From: Amaurobius ferox
Taxonomy: Eukaryota > Arthropoda > Arachnida > Araneae > Amaurobiidae
Assembly: GCA_951213105.1 (NCBI GenBank)
Contig: OX578136.1
Coordinates: 152,168,678 to 152,232,677 of the forward strand
Direction of reading: 5' to 3'
Length of the DNA stretch: 64,000 nt
The translations under genes were made by a program, and so were the position numbers. Below are positions 12,431 through 25,010 of this stretch, piece by piece (position 1 is the stretch's first letter; each line of letters begins with the position of its first letter). Under the pieces are notes generated by a model. That model was given only the letters and a program-made list of their open reading frames with translations. It was not told where the DNA came from and did no database searches.

Positions 12431-12989
12431 CAGGCTTTAAAATAACACTTATTTTCATTTTAAGCAGAATACCGTCTGCTATAGCAGTCGTTTATACATA
12501 AATCTAAACAAATAATAAAACAAAACTCTATTAGGATAATAATATATAATGACAACGTACCACAAACGCACTTACTCCACTATTAATTATTAAACCATCC
12601 TACAAATATTTCACAAACTAAACACTCGTTCATCAACTCAGACCTGGAGTTGCTACACGAAGACGCGCGGATTATTGCATTTAGCGAAAAGTTCGAGAAA
12701 AGTCAGAAAACTCTGCTTCACCTTCATAGTCTGAATTGCGGGACAGTGCATGGTGATATTTACTATGAAGCAACAATAGGGTGTTGCAAAAATAGGGCAA
12801 TGAAGCAAAAATAGGGTTTGAGAAACTGAAATATTGTAAATTACTGAAATATAATAAAATAAAGTAATATGCAAGTATTACGAGTCTTTTCACATTTCAC
12901 ATTTGATAACAATTGCATGCGAATTGTGCAACAATAGGGATTTACGAGAAGGAATATGAAAAATCCCATTGTCGACATTTTATTTATTC

Positions 12990-13260
12990 CCTACAGTGTA
13001 TAGTATATGTAAAGTGAAAGTTTTGTGATAGGGTCGAAAATCCGACTCTCGAATTCGAAAGGATCAACATGTTTTGAGCATCTCTGAATGCGAATCGACC
13101 GTATTTTCAGAGGTGTCTGTTAGCATGGTATCTCAAATTGAGCAAATCGAATAAAATTTAGTACGATTATTATAAAAGATAGACATCAGAGCTCTATCGA
13201 TTTTCCTGAAGCTCGGATCAGGGCCAGAGAATCGATTTGTGGAATTTTTTTTCTTTTCAA
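12990..13260 (-). mobile_element. diverged relic related to family A (right half)
   Basis: The order of blocks matches minus-strand A copies: AAAGT...TTTTGTGATAGGGTCGAAAAT, a TTCGAATTCG-like block, TTGAGCATCTCTGAA, TATCTCAAATTGAGCAAATC and TTAGTACGATTATTATAA. Identity is low and the left half is absent. Confidence 0.45.
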
Positions 13261-14061
13261 AAATTGGAAAAATAATAAAAAGAAAATTTTAAAATATCAT
13301 TGTTTTATAATTTAAAACATAAATAGTCACATTACATGTATTTTTTTAAGCAACTGACACATTGAAAAAACCCACCAGCTGTTATACAGTCAAGGGACTT
13401 TTGGCTTAAAATAAGGACGTGCCTGCACCGTGCTAACAGACAACAATGACGTCGAAACCATGGTCCACGAGTGGTGATGATAGATTAGTTAAAAACTTTT
13501 ATGGATTAATAGATGACGTTTCAGACAATATAAATTGAGCTTATATTTTGTTTTATGAGAAATTTTGATATTTACAATCATTTCTTAAATTTCGGCAAGG
13601 AATACTTTTAAGTCATATATTTTCGGTTGTGGTTAACTGATTGTTGCAACAGGAATATCTTATGGTAGTATTTTTCTTTTTTTCCATTTTGACATATGTT
13701 GTGAAAGCTGACGTTTTTTTAATTGATTTATAAACGGGATTACGATATTTTACTCTTTAGATTTGGCTGCAAAGATCATTTTATATAGAGGGGGTAGAAA
13801 TTTTTTGCTTTTATATTTTTATAGGGGTATTAAATTAAATATTTTTATTGACATTTTTTTTAAACAAACCATGCGATTTAGAATATAATTAGAATTTACA
13901 CATATTTTAAATCACGAGCATCTGCAGGTCTACTTTAAAGATCACAACTGCTTTCAGTAACTGGTTTCTGCCTTAAACTGCCTGAACTAAAAGCGCATGT
14001 AACACCCTCGCTTTAAAAGTGATGCAACTTAAAAGAAATCATTCAGAAGGTGAAGGAAACA
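13261..14061. other. no recognised feature
   Basis: AT-rich, no long open frame and no repeat matching the rest of the window. Confidence 0.4.
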
Positions 14062-14150
14062 AGTGATTAGAGTTAAAAATATCACTAAAATTACAGTGAT
14101 TAGAGTAAAAATGACAACAAAAATTACAGTGATTAGAGTTAAAATTAACC
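14062..14150. repeat. short tandem repeat, 36-39-bp unit, about 2.5 copies
   Basis: The unit core AGTGATTAGAGTTAAAA plus AAAATTAC recurs three times. Open frames exist on both strands only because the repeat is stop-poor. Confidence 0.7.
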
Positions 14151-15064
14151 AAATTACCCCTTTGATTAATCCGTTTAGCAATCCACCCCAAAAACACACA
14201 AAATATCTCTGTATTTTGAGTTGCAATGTTTTTGTTGTCTTGACCATATATGCGGAGGACATCTTAAGCTATGACACTTTTGCTGCTTTGCTATGACCCT
14301 TTTGCTGCTTTGTAAAAGAAATGCCGTTACTATAAATTTAGGAAAGGGCTATGAATGCATACGTTAGGTCAACCACACCCGTTCTAATGAAAGTAATTGC
14401 AGCGCCCTTAGTGAAGAATTAAGAAAGTTAAGGACAGTCTCGGCAACATAGCGAGATTGAGTAAAACATCCAATTACAAAGTTGTAGAGCATCGTCTAAT
14501 GAAAAGAGACACCAAAAACTGTTACAAAAGGCAGTTATTTGACACAATAGAATTATTGGTGAATGATTGTCTTGCTCAGGAATGCTAAAATAAATAACAT
14601 TTACAGGAATCTGATGTACAGCTTGTTCAAAATGTTCTTCGACTGTAACAATGCACATTTGAATTCGAGAAAGAACATTACAAAGTATTTTGACAAGCAT
14701 TGTAAGTGTTACTTATACAATATCTGGTGATACGACTTTTAAGAAGCATTTATTAACTTCCGTATATGAATTTTGTTCGTTCCTAGTGTCGATTTTTACT
14801 AATGTGTCAATGTTGTGCAATTTCGTAATTGGCTTTTTTCGTCTATATCGATTTGTTTCTCAGCTCGTTATCCTAACTTTTCAATATCTATTCCTTTTAA
14901 ATTCCTTTTTATTCGATCGGGCATGGTCCCTTTACCATAGATCTAACAGGTACACTCATGAACGTTCCCTTACACCCCAAAGTTATTGGGGTGCTTATGG
15001 ATTTTCCCAGAAACTCTGTATATTGAAATTGGACGGTTTGGATACATCCGCCATCGACAACTAG
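14151..15064. other. no recognised feature
   Basis: Two open frames (14428-14700 minus, 90 codons; 14690-15064 plus, 124 codons) overlap at one edge. Neither has a domain I recognise. Confidence 0.35.
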
Positions 15065-15073
15065 CAGAATATA

Positions 15074-15329
15074 TGTTCGTTCGTTACTAATTCCCCCGTG
15101 GTGAAGGGGCGCCTACGCACCACGTTCACAAGACCCCCCAGGGTATCCCATAGCGAAGGGGAGAAGATTTGCAGCTTCACTTTTATAGAGACTCCTCGAA
15201 GGGCGGAAGTCTGACTTGACCTCGACATGATAACATCCACGCCCGCTGGCGGGATTCGAACCCACAACCCGGCAATCCAGCGATCAGGCGGAAACGCATG
15301 CCCCTGACCGCTCGATCACCGGATCGGCA
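15074..15329 (-). mobile_element. tRNA-derived SINE (family S1), second copy
   Basis: The minus strand has A box TGATCGAGCGGTCAGG and B box GGGTTCGAATCCCGCC, plus a body like that at 1686-1899 (GGGCGTGGATG just after the head). A 9-bp direct repeat CAGAATATA flanks it at 15065-15073 and 15330-15338. Confidence 0.8.
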
Positions 15330-15339
15330 CAGAATATAA

Positions 15340-17019
15340 GTAAACAGTACAACTTTGTAAGTCGTAGTTGATCGCTTTCTTAAAAATTTCATAACTACAT
15401 ACGTGGGATATAGCGTTCCCATTACGAACACAAATTAGTGCACTTTTAAGGAAGACACTCCCATTGCATATAACATTAACGGACCGGTTTCACGCTTATT
15501 ATGCACTTATCAGTATGAGATAACCGTTAATGGCAGCATGAAAACGTGATATTAAGCACAGTTTTGATAACTTCTATGGAAACTGAAAATTTTAGTTCTT
15601 TCACATAGCCGACATAAAATTCGTATACAATTTAATTCGGCCTACATGAGGCTGCAAAGGCCAAGTTAAAAATTATAAAAACCCGCAAGAAAATAAACGA
15701 GACACACCCCATTTTTAGTAGACTTTTGCTGGTTGAATGGATGATATGTTTTTCCAACTTAATCATAGTGATAACTAAAATATTCTACTTTCAGAGTTGT
15801 GCGTTTTGGATCAAGATCATGATAAAATAACTATAACATGTGTTTGGTTTTGCATTATTGCTAGTCCTGTATTCAGTTATAATAAAATTATGTTTTACCT
15901 CTTAGTTATACCTTGCCAGTTCTGTATTTTATTAGTTGAAATTTATTTTCAAACAGCTAACTTTAGATAGTTGTGCGGTTGGCGTCTTCACCCTTGCAGT
16001 CTCTAGTAGGTCGCCCCCCCCCCCCTCGTATAAAGATCACCCCTCGTATAAAGAAACTAGGTTGCTTGTTCATAGTTCGAAGCAAAACTACGATTGAACA
16101 GACAATTTTGTTGGACGAATAATTTTACCAATATTTACTATTGACTGAAGTCCACAAAGCAAATCGTTGTTTCAAAACAAGAAATTTGGTCTTCATTTTT
16201 TTGGTGAAGACCTTCGTGCAAATAAATGTTCGTGGCAAGTGTTTTGAGGAAGAAATCAATCAGCGCATCTTGATTACTAAATTTTGTTTCATGAGGCTGT
16301 AATTTTGACCTTAGGTCATGTCCGCAGCATTCGAGCAAGAATGTGTTTCGAATATTTTGTTTCGAATTGTATAAACGTGGCGTTTTCAGTCAGGTAATTG
16401 AGTTGTTTTTTTTTCCCTCAGACGATAAAGTTCGAAATTGTGTATTCATTCCATTTTCAAAAATATCCTTAAAATAGTCTGGAGAACTTTATTATTAGAA
16501 TTGCAAGAGTTATTTTTACTTTTAAACTGTTTTCCCCAAAATTTATATTAATGCTAATTATATTAATGCTAATACATGTCTTAGGATCTCCTGAACACGT
16601 TTTGACCATATTTTTGGAGAGATGTCCGTCTGTTTGTGATCGGAATATTGTGAACACGATAACTACCACAAATATTAATGAATTTTTACTAACCTTTATA
16701 TTCAGCTTTGTTAACGAAAAATCTAGTAGATAATATCTTTTTTTAATTCGAACAAAAACCTTTTCGAAATTTATTCGAAATTTTATATTTTCTTAATATG
16801 TCGGCTTAGAACAAAAGTTGCAATAGTCATGCATAAAATGGTTATTGATGGCTTAATGATCCCTAAACTTAATAGTTGCAATCATTGTAATGAAAATTAG
16901 CGGTGATACACGTTTTGTGTTCGTGATGCTATTAGTCACCTCGAAAGGGGGAGTGGGAGTTATCCCCATCGGGGTACATTATTTGGTACAACATCGGGGT
17001 ACAAACTTGGTTGTAAATG
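15340..17019. other. no recognised feature
   Basis: Read on both strands. A C-run (16014-16025) is followed by two direct copies of CTCGTATAAAGA. A short inverted coding-like frame at 16138-16338 has no domain. Confidence 0.4.
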
Positions 17020-17024
17020 AAAGA

Positions 17025-17896
17025 TGTCACATGGTAAAACCCGTAGGTCGGACGGTCTGGGTCTCAACCAACAACATGGTAAACCCATGATCCAATATTT
17101 CGGGAGTGCGATCTAGAGTTAACGAATTTATTTTAGGGGAGTAACGTAACCCTTGGATACCAGCTGCACTCGAAAACAGGATGCGCGTTGGACCTTTAGA
17201 GATCTCATTTTACCGAAATATGCAACTTTGTCCGAGTCGAACGGGATCATAGGGCTGGCGGGCTTTTTGAATTAGCGGCCAAAAGGGTATCGGTTCGCAG
17301 GGGCTTGGAAAAGAGGTTTTGATCTGAAGGGCTAAAAAGTCAATGATGTTGCTTTTGGGTGAAGGGGTTATACCCCAGAAACCAATCAAAGGGTTTTCAG
17401 CGTCTCATAGGTGTGTTTTAAAATCTTGGAGAGAGAGACAGTTTCAGAAATTTAAAAAAGGAGAGGGGAGAATGATCTACGACACGAGCGAGTAAAGAAC
17501 TCTTTTCACGATTAAGTCCTCTGGAAGGATAAGAGACGCATCGGCAAGTGATGTTGGTGAGTTACCCATTTGGGGCCTTTTCCTAAAATGTACACTTTCT
17601 TATCTCTCTCTCCGATTTATTATTATTCAAAATAACGTTAGAGGCTAGTTAATATTAACTTTTGGTTACCATCAGTTCCAATTTAGTCTGTGAGACTCTT
17701 TACCATTGTTTTTGAATTGTTTAGAATGGGTGTTCAATCCATTTATTTTAATATGGATATTTTGTGTAATATAATGTTTGTAAATAGTTATAGGTTTTGT
17801 AAATAAATTTTATGTGTAATTGTTAAAATGCACACGGTCTTATTCTTTTCGCGCTCTTACCGGGCGTGTCCTAAAAGAGGTAGATACCTCAGGACA
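17025..17896. mobile_element. solo LTR, Ty3/Gypsy- or BEL-like
   Basis: It starts TGTCACATGG and ends CTCAGGACA (TG...CA), with 5-bp target duplications AAAGA at 17020-17024 and 17897-17901. AATAAA at 17802, near the right side, could serve as a polyadenylation signal. No internal domain or second LTR is in the window, so it is a solo LTR. A 31-bp tail micro-insertion sits just inside the left end. The superfamily is inferred only from the 5-bp duplication. Confidence 0.75.
17043..17073 (+). mobile_element. 31-bp LINE/SINE-tail micro-insertion inside the LTR
   Basis: The insert reads GTAGGTCGGACGG...TCTGGGTCTC...AACA. It is flanked by ACATGGTAAAACCC (17029-17042) and ACATGGTAAACCC (17074-17086), equal except for one A. 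Only the 3' arm of the hairpin and the tail are present. Confidence 0.8.
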
Positions 17897-17901
17897 AAAG
17901 A

Positions 17902-18228
17902 CATTTTCAAGCCCATTAAAGTGAAGGGTAACATGCTATAATTGTGATCATTTAAATCAATAATACAGGTTTTTCAACTTTTTTCTTGTAATTTCGGAAA
18001 AAAAAAAAAAAAAAAATCACAATATTCTTAAAAATGGATTCTGATACAAAAATTTTCTCGTTGAGTTAAATTCTAGTTAATTTAATAAAGTCTGGGCTTC
18101 TGAAGCATAATGTCGTCAAGGAGTAATGCAAACATTATAAACAGAAATTCCACTTTCACGCGAAAATATTCTGGTCTTGAGTTCTTTCGCAATGCAGTCA
18201 CAAACACCCCCCCCCCCCAAAAAAAAAA
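17902..18228. other. no recognised feature
   Basis: AT-rich, with an A-run (17998-18017) and a C-run then A-run (18207-18228) at the insertion point of the next repeat. Confidence 0.4.
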
Positions 18229-18989
18229 TCTGATGTGGGCAACACATGACTTTCCTTATATAATGTAATGAATTTACTACTTTTACAATAAAAAAAATAG
18301 GTTTTTCTTATAGTAGATACTAATATTCTTTCCAAGATATTGCATTTTCGGCAATCAGTCGTCATTTTCATTGATTTAGCGTCATTTTTATCCATTTGGC
18401 GAGATTTTCGTTAATTTGGCAACATTTCAAAAAGTCGCCAAGTTGGCGACATTCCGCCAAATTCGTCGCCAAAATTTTGCCAAGCGTTATGGACAAAGAA
18501 ATAAGTTGTTCTTACAGCAGAAAAATGACTATTGGCGTTCAAATACAAAAGTATTACTCAAAGTATCTTTTTTCATGAATGGAACGAGCTAGATCCACGA
18601 GAATGATGTCACCCAATTTATCGCATGGTATTACAAATGAAAAATGAACATGTTTCTCAATAGAAAAAATGTTTTTTTCATTTTATATGACTTTTTAATA
18701 ATTTTTTTGGAAAATGTGCAATATCTCGAGAACGGTTCATGTTAGCGTTCTAAAATTTATGTCAATCGTTTTCTAATGAAAAATTACATAAGAAATGTCT
18801 ATTTGCGTAACTTTTTTAACGGTTTTGATTTTTTGATGATTTTTTCAAAATTTCACTCAAAAATTTAGGGGGTTTCTAACATTCGATTGCGTATAAAAAC
18901 AATAGGCTTCCAGTGTTTACGGATTGGGATTTTTGTACCAAATTTTGTTCGAATCGGTTCATTCGTTCGTCAGTTATCGTCTCCATAGA

Positions 18990-19032
<43 letters not shown>

Positions 19033-19237
19033 TTTCACACACACACACACACACACATACTTTCACACACACACACACACACACACATACTTTCACACAC
19101 ACACACAGACATCACTTCAAAAATGCTTGATTCGTGATCAGGGATGCTTGAAACGTGCTCTCCCGTCGAAAACTCGAATTCGAATTTTCGACCCCGTCAC
19201 AATACTTTCCTTATACATTATGTATATAAGGAAAGTA
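18229..19237 (+). mobile_element. family A repeat, copy A2
   Basis: Starts TCTGATGTGGGCAACACATG after an A tract. GGCGA block at 18360-18490. Ends with the ACTTTCCTTATACATTATG hairpin. The microsatellite (18991-19106) is expanded to (CA)n interrupted three times by TACTTT, which makes this one of the longest copies. Confidence 0.9.
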
Positions 19238-20680
19238 AAAAAATATAAATAAATAAATAAAGAACAATGATAAGGTTTTAAACTTCGAGTTGTGCTTACT
19301 AAATCGATCACTTTTCGCCTCTGACCTACAATATTTTCGCCGTAAACTGAGAGCAACGGCTGCCTTGACACAGGAATGGACATCCTAAAAGCATGCAAAT
19401 AGGTCACTACACCAACACTCCCATCACTTCTGTTACTTTGTTTTCATATCAATACACGTCTCAAAGAATAAAACCTGCTATTGCTCCTCCAGAAAAACTC
19501 TTGTTTTTAAAACAGCGATTGTGCATCTTTGAGTCACCCCTTCTGACATGCATTCGGCATGAAAGCTTCAGACCAGAAGCATCGGACGAGGTCTGACATC
19601 TCGTCTGAGGTGAAAGTCACTCGATTAGAGGCGCTGAGTGCCGACGGATTTCTTTGCCGTCACTCAACATTGACGTCCGAATTAGGCTTCAGAAAGTTGA
19701 TTCGAGGTGTAATTATGCTATTCCACGCCTTCGGAGTCAATTTGATAACGGTATGCATCCACTCGTAAGGTTATCTTTAAATATTTCGATGATTTTATTT
19801 TTTTTTTCTTGAATGAATATATAGTATCTCCGCAACATGAATAACTTTCTTGTAGGACAAAAACTTGAGCGCTTTAATTCAATCTCATCGAATTTTAAGA
19901 GGGTTTGCTTTTTGTTACCAATTAAAATAAACATACAAAATTTTAAGTAAATCGCTTGATTATTTTCTAGACATACATCGTTTCCTGCGTTAAATTAAAT
20001 TTCGCAATATCTTCATAACGGATTGTGGCAACTCCTAAACAGAGAGTATCTATATATAATCTAAAATGTTTATGTGTTTCCAGATCTTCAGAAATCACCC
20101 AGAAACTTTGCACACTGATCGTACCAAACACGAGACAGAACCTAACGGAAGCGGATTTTTCCTTTCTGGAGGCGAAAAAATGTGAGGGAGTGGAAAGTTA
20201 TTCCAGGTATTTCATAAGCGCTACTAGTTACCTAGAAAGCTGAATCTCTGCACACTTATAATATCGACCACCTACGGAGCTGAAGTTAGATTCCTCCGGG
20301 GGGCGGAGAAAAGGGGGGGATCGAAAAGTATTTTCAACCCCCTAAAGGAACCTTTCCTTGATATTCTAGAAGGCTAAATCTGTGCAGACGTATAGTATCG
20401 ACCATTAGAAGGAACCAAATGGAAAGAAATGTTCAATTAAGATGACTTTTTGACACTAGGCGTCATATAGTAATAAAAAATACCTATTAAAAAAGTTTCA
20501 ACTTTATTTTTTTAAAGTGTTAGTTTACTTGTCTTTTGTTAATTTATAACTGATATATGTAGAATTACAAGTATTTTATCTGATGCAATAGAAATATACC
20601 AATAAAATTCTGACCATCACACACTTAAGAACACTTAACGTATGATACTATAACCCATCGGTGAGTCACGATGGATTAAA
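19238..20680. repeat. unassigned stretch with a ~130-bp diverged tandem motif at 20080-20420
   Basis: Three degenerate blocks with the order CTGAATCT-TGCACAC-TATAATATCGACCA occur near 20085, 20229 and 20361. The surrounding sequence has no domain-bearing frame. Confidence 0.35.
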
Positions 20681-21105
20681 TGTAATGAATAAAAAACGTG
20701 CAATATCTCAAGAACGTTCTGTATATTATATCCTTCACTTTTAAATAAAATATACGTATACATTGCTGTCTGTAAAACTTTATTACATGAACATTGTTTT
20801 TTGAGAAAGGATGTGTGAAAAATTCAGATTCTTTCTTTCCCTGGCCTGATTTAAAATGCCTGTGGCATTTATCTATTAAAACAATACTAACCTAATTTTA
20901 TTCGATTCGTTCAATTTGTTTGAAATAGGCTTACAGATAAATACACACTTTGACATTGGAAATGTGGTTTATTCGTATTCAGGGATGCTCAAAATACCAT
21001 CTAAATCTGAGAGCCGAATTTTTGGATTTAGTTCACAACGCTTTTTTTTTTTTACATATGCTATGCATTGGAGGACAACAAAAAGCATCAATATTTTGAT
21101 TTAGA
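20681..21105 (+). mobile_element. diverged relic related to family A
   Basis: Block order matches A: ACGTGCAATATCTCAAGAACG, AAAACTTTATTA, AGGGATGCTCAAAATACC. It lacks the left third and the terminal hairpin is degraded. Confidence 0.5.
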
Positions 21106-21310
21106 GCTCTAGTTTCCAGCCGTTTTGTTTACGAACACTTTCAAGTCAACCCCTTGGACCTTATTTTCCATTACCCACAATACACAACTTTGAATTTTAT
21201 ATCATAATTAATACATGAATAAAGCAATTTCGACTTCCGTAACCATAGATTTAGAACTACTGATTTAGATGGTGTACATTGTACAAATTTTATTTTTATG
21301 TTTTATTTAT

Positions 21311-22184
21311 TACTTTCCCTGCATACATAGTATAATGTATAGGGGAAAGTGCTGTGACGGGGTGAAAAATTCGAATTCGAGTTTTCGACGAAGAGCACGT
21401 TTCAAGCATCCTTGAACTCAAATTGGATTTTTGACACAATGTCCGTGAGTATGCGAGTGTGTATGCTGTTGAAACCCAGACCGTCCGACCTACCAGAAAG
21501 GTGTAAGGTAACTGTTTGGACGGTCGGGAAGGCGAGTGTGTATGCATGGAAGTTTGTGTATCCGTGAGTCTGTAGAAGTGATATCTCAGGAACGAATGGA
21601 GCGAGTAAAAAAAAAATGGTACGATTATTATAATCGGCGAATGCTGCAACACAGTTGATATAAAACGCAATTGAATGTTTAAAGGACATTCTAATTTTCT
21701 AATGAATTTTTGGAAAAATCATTAAAAATTCAAAAATTTTAATAATGTTTAATAAATAATCATTTTTTATGTAATTTTTCATTAGAAAACGAATGGTACA
21801 AATGCTAGAATGTTAGCACAAACCTTTCTCGAGATATAGCACGTTTTCAGATACATTTATTTAAATTTGTCAAATTGTCAAAAATGTCACTAAATTGACG
21901 AAAATAACGCTTATTTAACGAAACTGTCGCCAGAATTGATTAATATTAGAAATATAGTTCATTTCACTATTTGTGGGATAAGTGCTTTTTATTAGGTGCG
22001 TGTCGGTCTTAAAGTTGCTGCGGTCCATAGGAGCTGTATAGTAATGACACTTTGATAAGGAGTCATATAAAAACATTAATATACATCACAATAATGAATC
22101 GATGTGCAGTAATTTATTATACATCACTATTTTACTATGTAAGACATGCATTATGTGAGAAACTCACATGCTGCCTACATCAGA
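21311..22184 (-). mobile_element. family A repeat, diverged copy A8
   Basis: Both ends are present on the minus strand: a TCTGATGTAGGCAGCATGTG start at 22184 and a hairpin-type end at 21311 (TACTTTCCCTGCATACATAG). The interior is much changed. It carries a 65-bp tail micro-insertion at 21467-21531. Confidence 0.75.
21467..21531 (-). mobile_element. 65-bp LINE/SINE-tail micro-insertion with perfect 14-bp target duplication
   Basis: GCGAGTGTGTATGC flanks it at 21453-21466 and 21532-21545. On the minus strand the insert starts CTTCCCGACCGTCC and ends GGTCTGGGTTTCAACA. Arms GACCGTCC and GGACGGTC pair perfectly over 8 bp. It is identical in layout to the tail of the headed SINEs. Confidence 0.9.
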
Positions 22185-23630
22185 TTTTTTATTTAATCTT
22201 TTATTTAAAAGAATGCAAACACCAGGACAAAATTCCAGAAACAGCTTGTAAGAGGAAATACAAAATTATTACAACAAATATTTTTTAAAGTACTAGCAAA
22301 TGAATGAAAAACATGAAGATTGTCATTAAAGTTGTAATGTTTATAAAAGTTATCAACAGCACAGCAACATTCAATAGTACCAAAATTCATTTCAACAAAT
22401 AAACGCATAGACCTAATTAAGTACTAAGGATAATGAAAGTTGGTCTCATTAAACATATGGATGCAATCAATTTCGTTATTGAACATATTATTGAAGAAAG
22501 AAAGGACAAAGCAATCCTTCTGTAAGGTAACATTTTAACATTAAACGCATTTCAAAGAAAGGCAGTAAATAAAGTATTGCAGCAAGCACTAATTTCCTTA
22601 TAATATGAATACGACAAACATTTATTTTGAATAATTTCAATACTATTAAGAGGGCCAAGACATGATAAATATTCAAAATATCGATTTTTCGTTTAGTAGC
22701 TCAAGATATACAATAAAATATCGTTACACCACTTATAAAGAACAGACAATTTAGAACTGAATATTGTTACAAAAAGCTAACATCAATATTTTTTTTCTAT
22801 ATATCATCAAGAAATTATCCTCTTTAGGAAAATTTCTAAACTATCAGCATAAAATAAGCAGCTTTTGAAACAATCAGCAATATCATTAATAAAATATAAA
22901 TAAATAACGAGACCAAGAAGAGAAACATGGTGGTAGGAAATAACAAAGAATTTATTACGCAGGTAAAAACCATAATTAACTCTGGAAAACTCAATAACGT
23001 TATAAGTGAAATATAGTGAATATATAAGTGAAGTCAATAACGTTATAAGTGAAATATTGTGACATTTAAACATATAATACAAAAAAAAAAAAAAAAAAAA
23101 ATCCATACATCGGGATATTTTTATTAGGCAAGGTACAGATCTGGCAAAATAAGATATAATTAACAGGGAGAACTTTCTAAGAGAAATTTCGGCGTATTTA
23201 CCTTACCTACTGAAATAACTACAATATCCTACAACGCTCAGCCTTTCAATACCTGAGTTGAGGATAGAACCCCCCCCCCTCCCCCTCTCGTTTTGACTCT
23301 ATTATATTTCAGTGGCCAATATCGTAACTAGACCACAGGAGGCTAAATATTGCAGAAGAGATACCGTCTAAGAGAAATTAAAATATTTCGTCGTTGAATA
23401 AATTTAGGCATAATGAACCACTGAAGAAAGGATTTGAATACATAGCGTGATAAGTTTTCGAACTATATTCAAAGAGTTCAACCCATATTTTAACTCAAAA
23501 AATCTCCATTTATGGCTTTAATTCACTTGTTCCACTGCTCCAACAGTATCATAGCAAAAGATGAAACAGGTTGGTAAAACATGTTTTTGTTCATCAATTG
23601 GTTAGTTACATAAAACAAGGTATAGGGAAC
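22185..23630. other. no recognised feature
   Basis: Very AT-rich. Minus-strand frames at 22205-22408 and 22807-23106 are low-complexity Phe/Ile/Tyr-rich. An A-run lies at 23081-23100, and a direct repeat of TCAATAACGTTATAAGTGAA at 22990-23055. Confidence 0.4.
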
Positions 23631-24910
23631 AAGAAAAATCCATCATGCTTAAAGCATTGATTATGAAACACTTTCCAACTTCAATGCAATTTTATTTAAA
23701 CATCTCTAAAATGCAATACATTCCTCGGTAAGAGTTTAAAACTTATCCCAATACTACATTAATTTATTATATTTGAAAATTTAAACCTTCATCGAAAAAA
23801 ATGAACTTCATTCAAATGACTGCATTGAAATATAAATTGTCTGGTTTAAACATCTCTAAAATGCGATACATTCCTCGGTAATATTTTTAAAATTTTCATA
23901 ATAATACGATAATTTATTATATTTGAAAACTTCATCGAAAACAACTAAAATTCATTCAAATGACGTCATAGAAAAAATAACACGCCTGGCTCTTTCTACG
24001 AAAGCAGCATTTCATTCATCACAATACTATAATAATTTATTTTATTTCAAAATTAAGACCATGGAGCTACAAGTAATTAAACTCTATGCTTAAAACTTCA
24101 TCGAAAAAAATCGTCCTTCTCTCTGTAAAATCAATGAATATTTCATTCATATCAGCTATGCAGACTCCATGATCTAAATAATTTTGCGTTAAAGAAATAC
24201 AGCAATTCTTATACAACTCATTCTACATATTTTGCTGTTTACATTTTACATAAGTGAAAAATAGGCTTCGTTGGAGAAATAATCAAATTTGGATGATCAT
24301 TTAAACTCAAATATATTGTAATTGCGTTGTTTCAGTATGTAGATGCACAGGATTTAGGCAAAAATAAAGCGGTTTTAGAACGGATACAACACTCAATATG
24401 AATTAAAAAGAACTTTAAAAATCATGATTTTGAGACAAGATGGATGCCATATTTCATTTTGAAGTGGTCACGTGATCTTTTCATATCATGGTCACGTGAT
24501 CGCTTCATGTAAGAGGTGTAATTATTATTTAAATTTTTATTTAAAAAACTACTGAATATATTTTGCTGAATTTTTTTTTTATATATTTTATGGACTAATT
24601 TGAATATTACCTATAATTTTCGAATCAATTTGTGAATTTTAAATCCGCTTAAAAAATGTTTGAAAAATTGGGTCCCATAGGGTTCAATGTATTTCATTTT
24701 TTCAACCCGGGTTCAATCCAAAACTAATTGGGTGATATTATTCATTTATATTCCCATAGGTCCTACAGACCGTCTGAACAGCATACTAAAATTCTAAAAT
24801 TTCATTTTGATTAAGTCATTTTTACGGCAGTTATCGTGCTAACGGACAGACAGACAGGCAGACAGAATGAACAAAGTCATAAACACTTTTCAACTTTGTT
24901 GTAAAGTGTT
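23631..24910 (-). mobile_element. family B repeat, copy B3
   Basis: Near full-length counterpart of B1 on the minus strand. It ends at the hairpin AACACTTTTCAACTTTGTTG/TAAAGTGTT (24883-24910). It keeps the GTCACGTGAT pair (24470-24500) and the (CAGA)n tract near 24845-24862. Confidence 0.85.
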
Positions 24911-25010
24911 AAAAATTATAACTTTTCGTGAGAATTTTCCAATACTTTTTATTATCTTTTCTTGTCAACTTAATCTTTAAATTCTTCAAAATATTATTTT
25001 TTAACACTTC

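Noticed and set aside
14690..15064. 124-codon membrane-like protein
   Set aside because: Phe/Leu/Ser richness follows T-rich DNA, and the frame ends at a SINE boundary with no other support.
18913..19137. His/Thr-rich open frames over (CA)n
   Set aside because: They are translations of the microsatellite in a family A copy; equivalent frames occur at 38924-39262 and 9148-9381.
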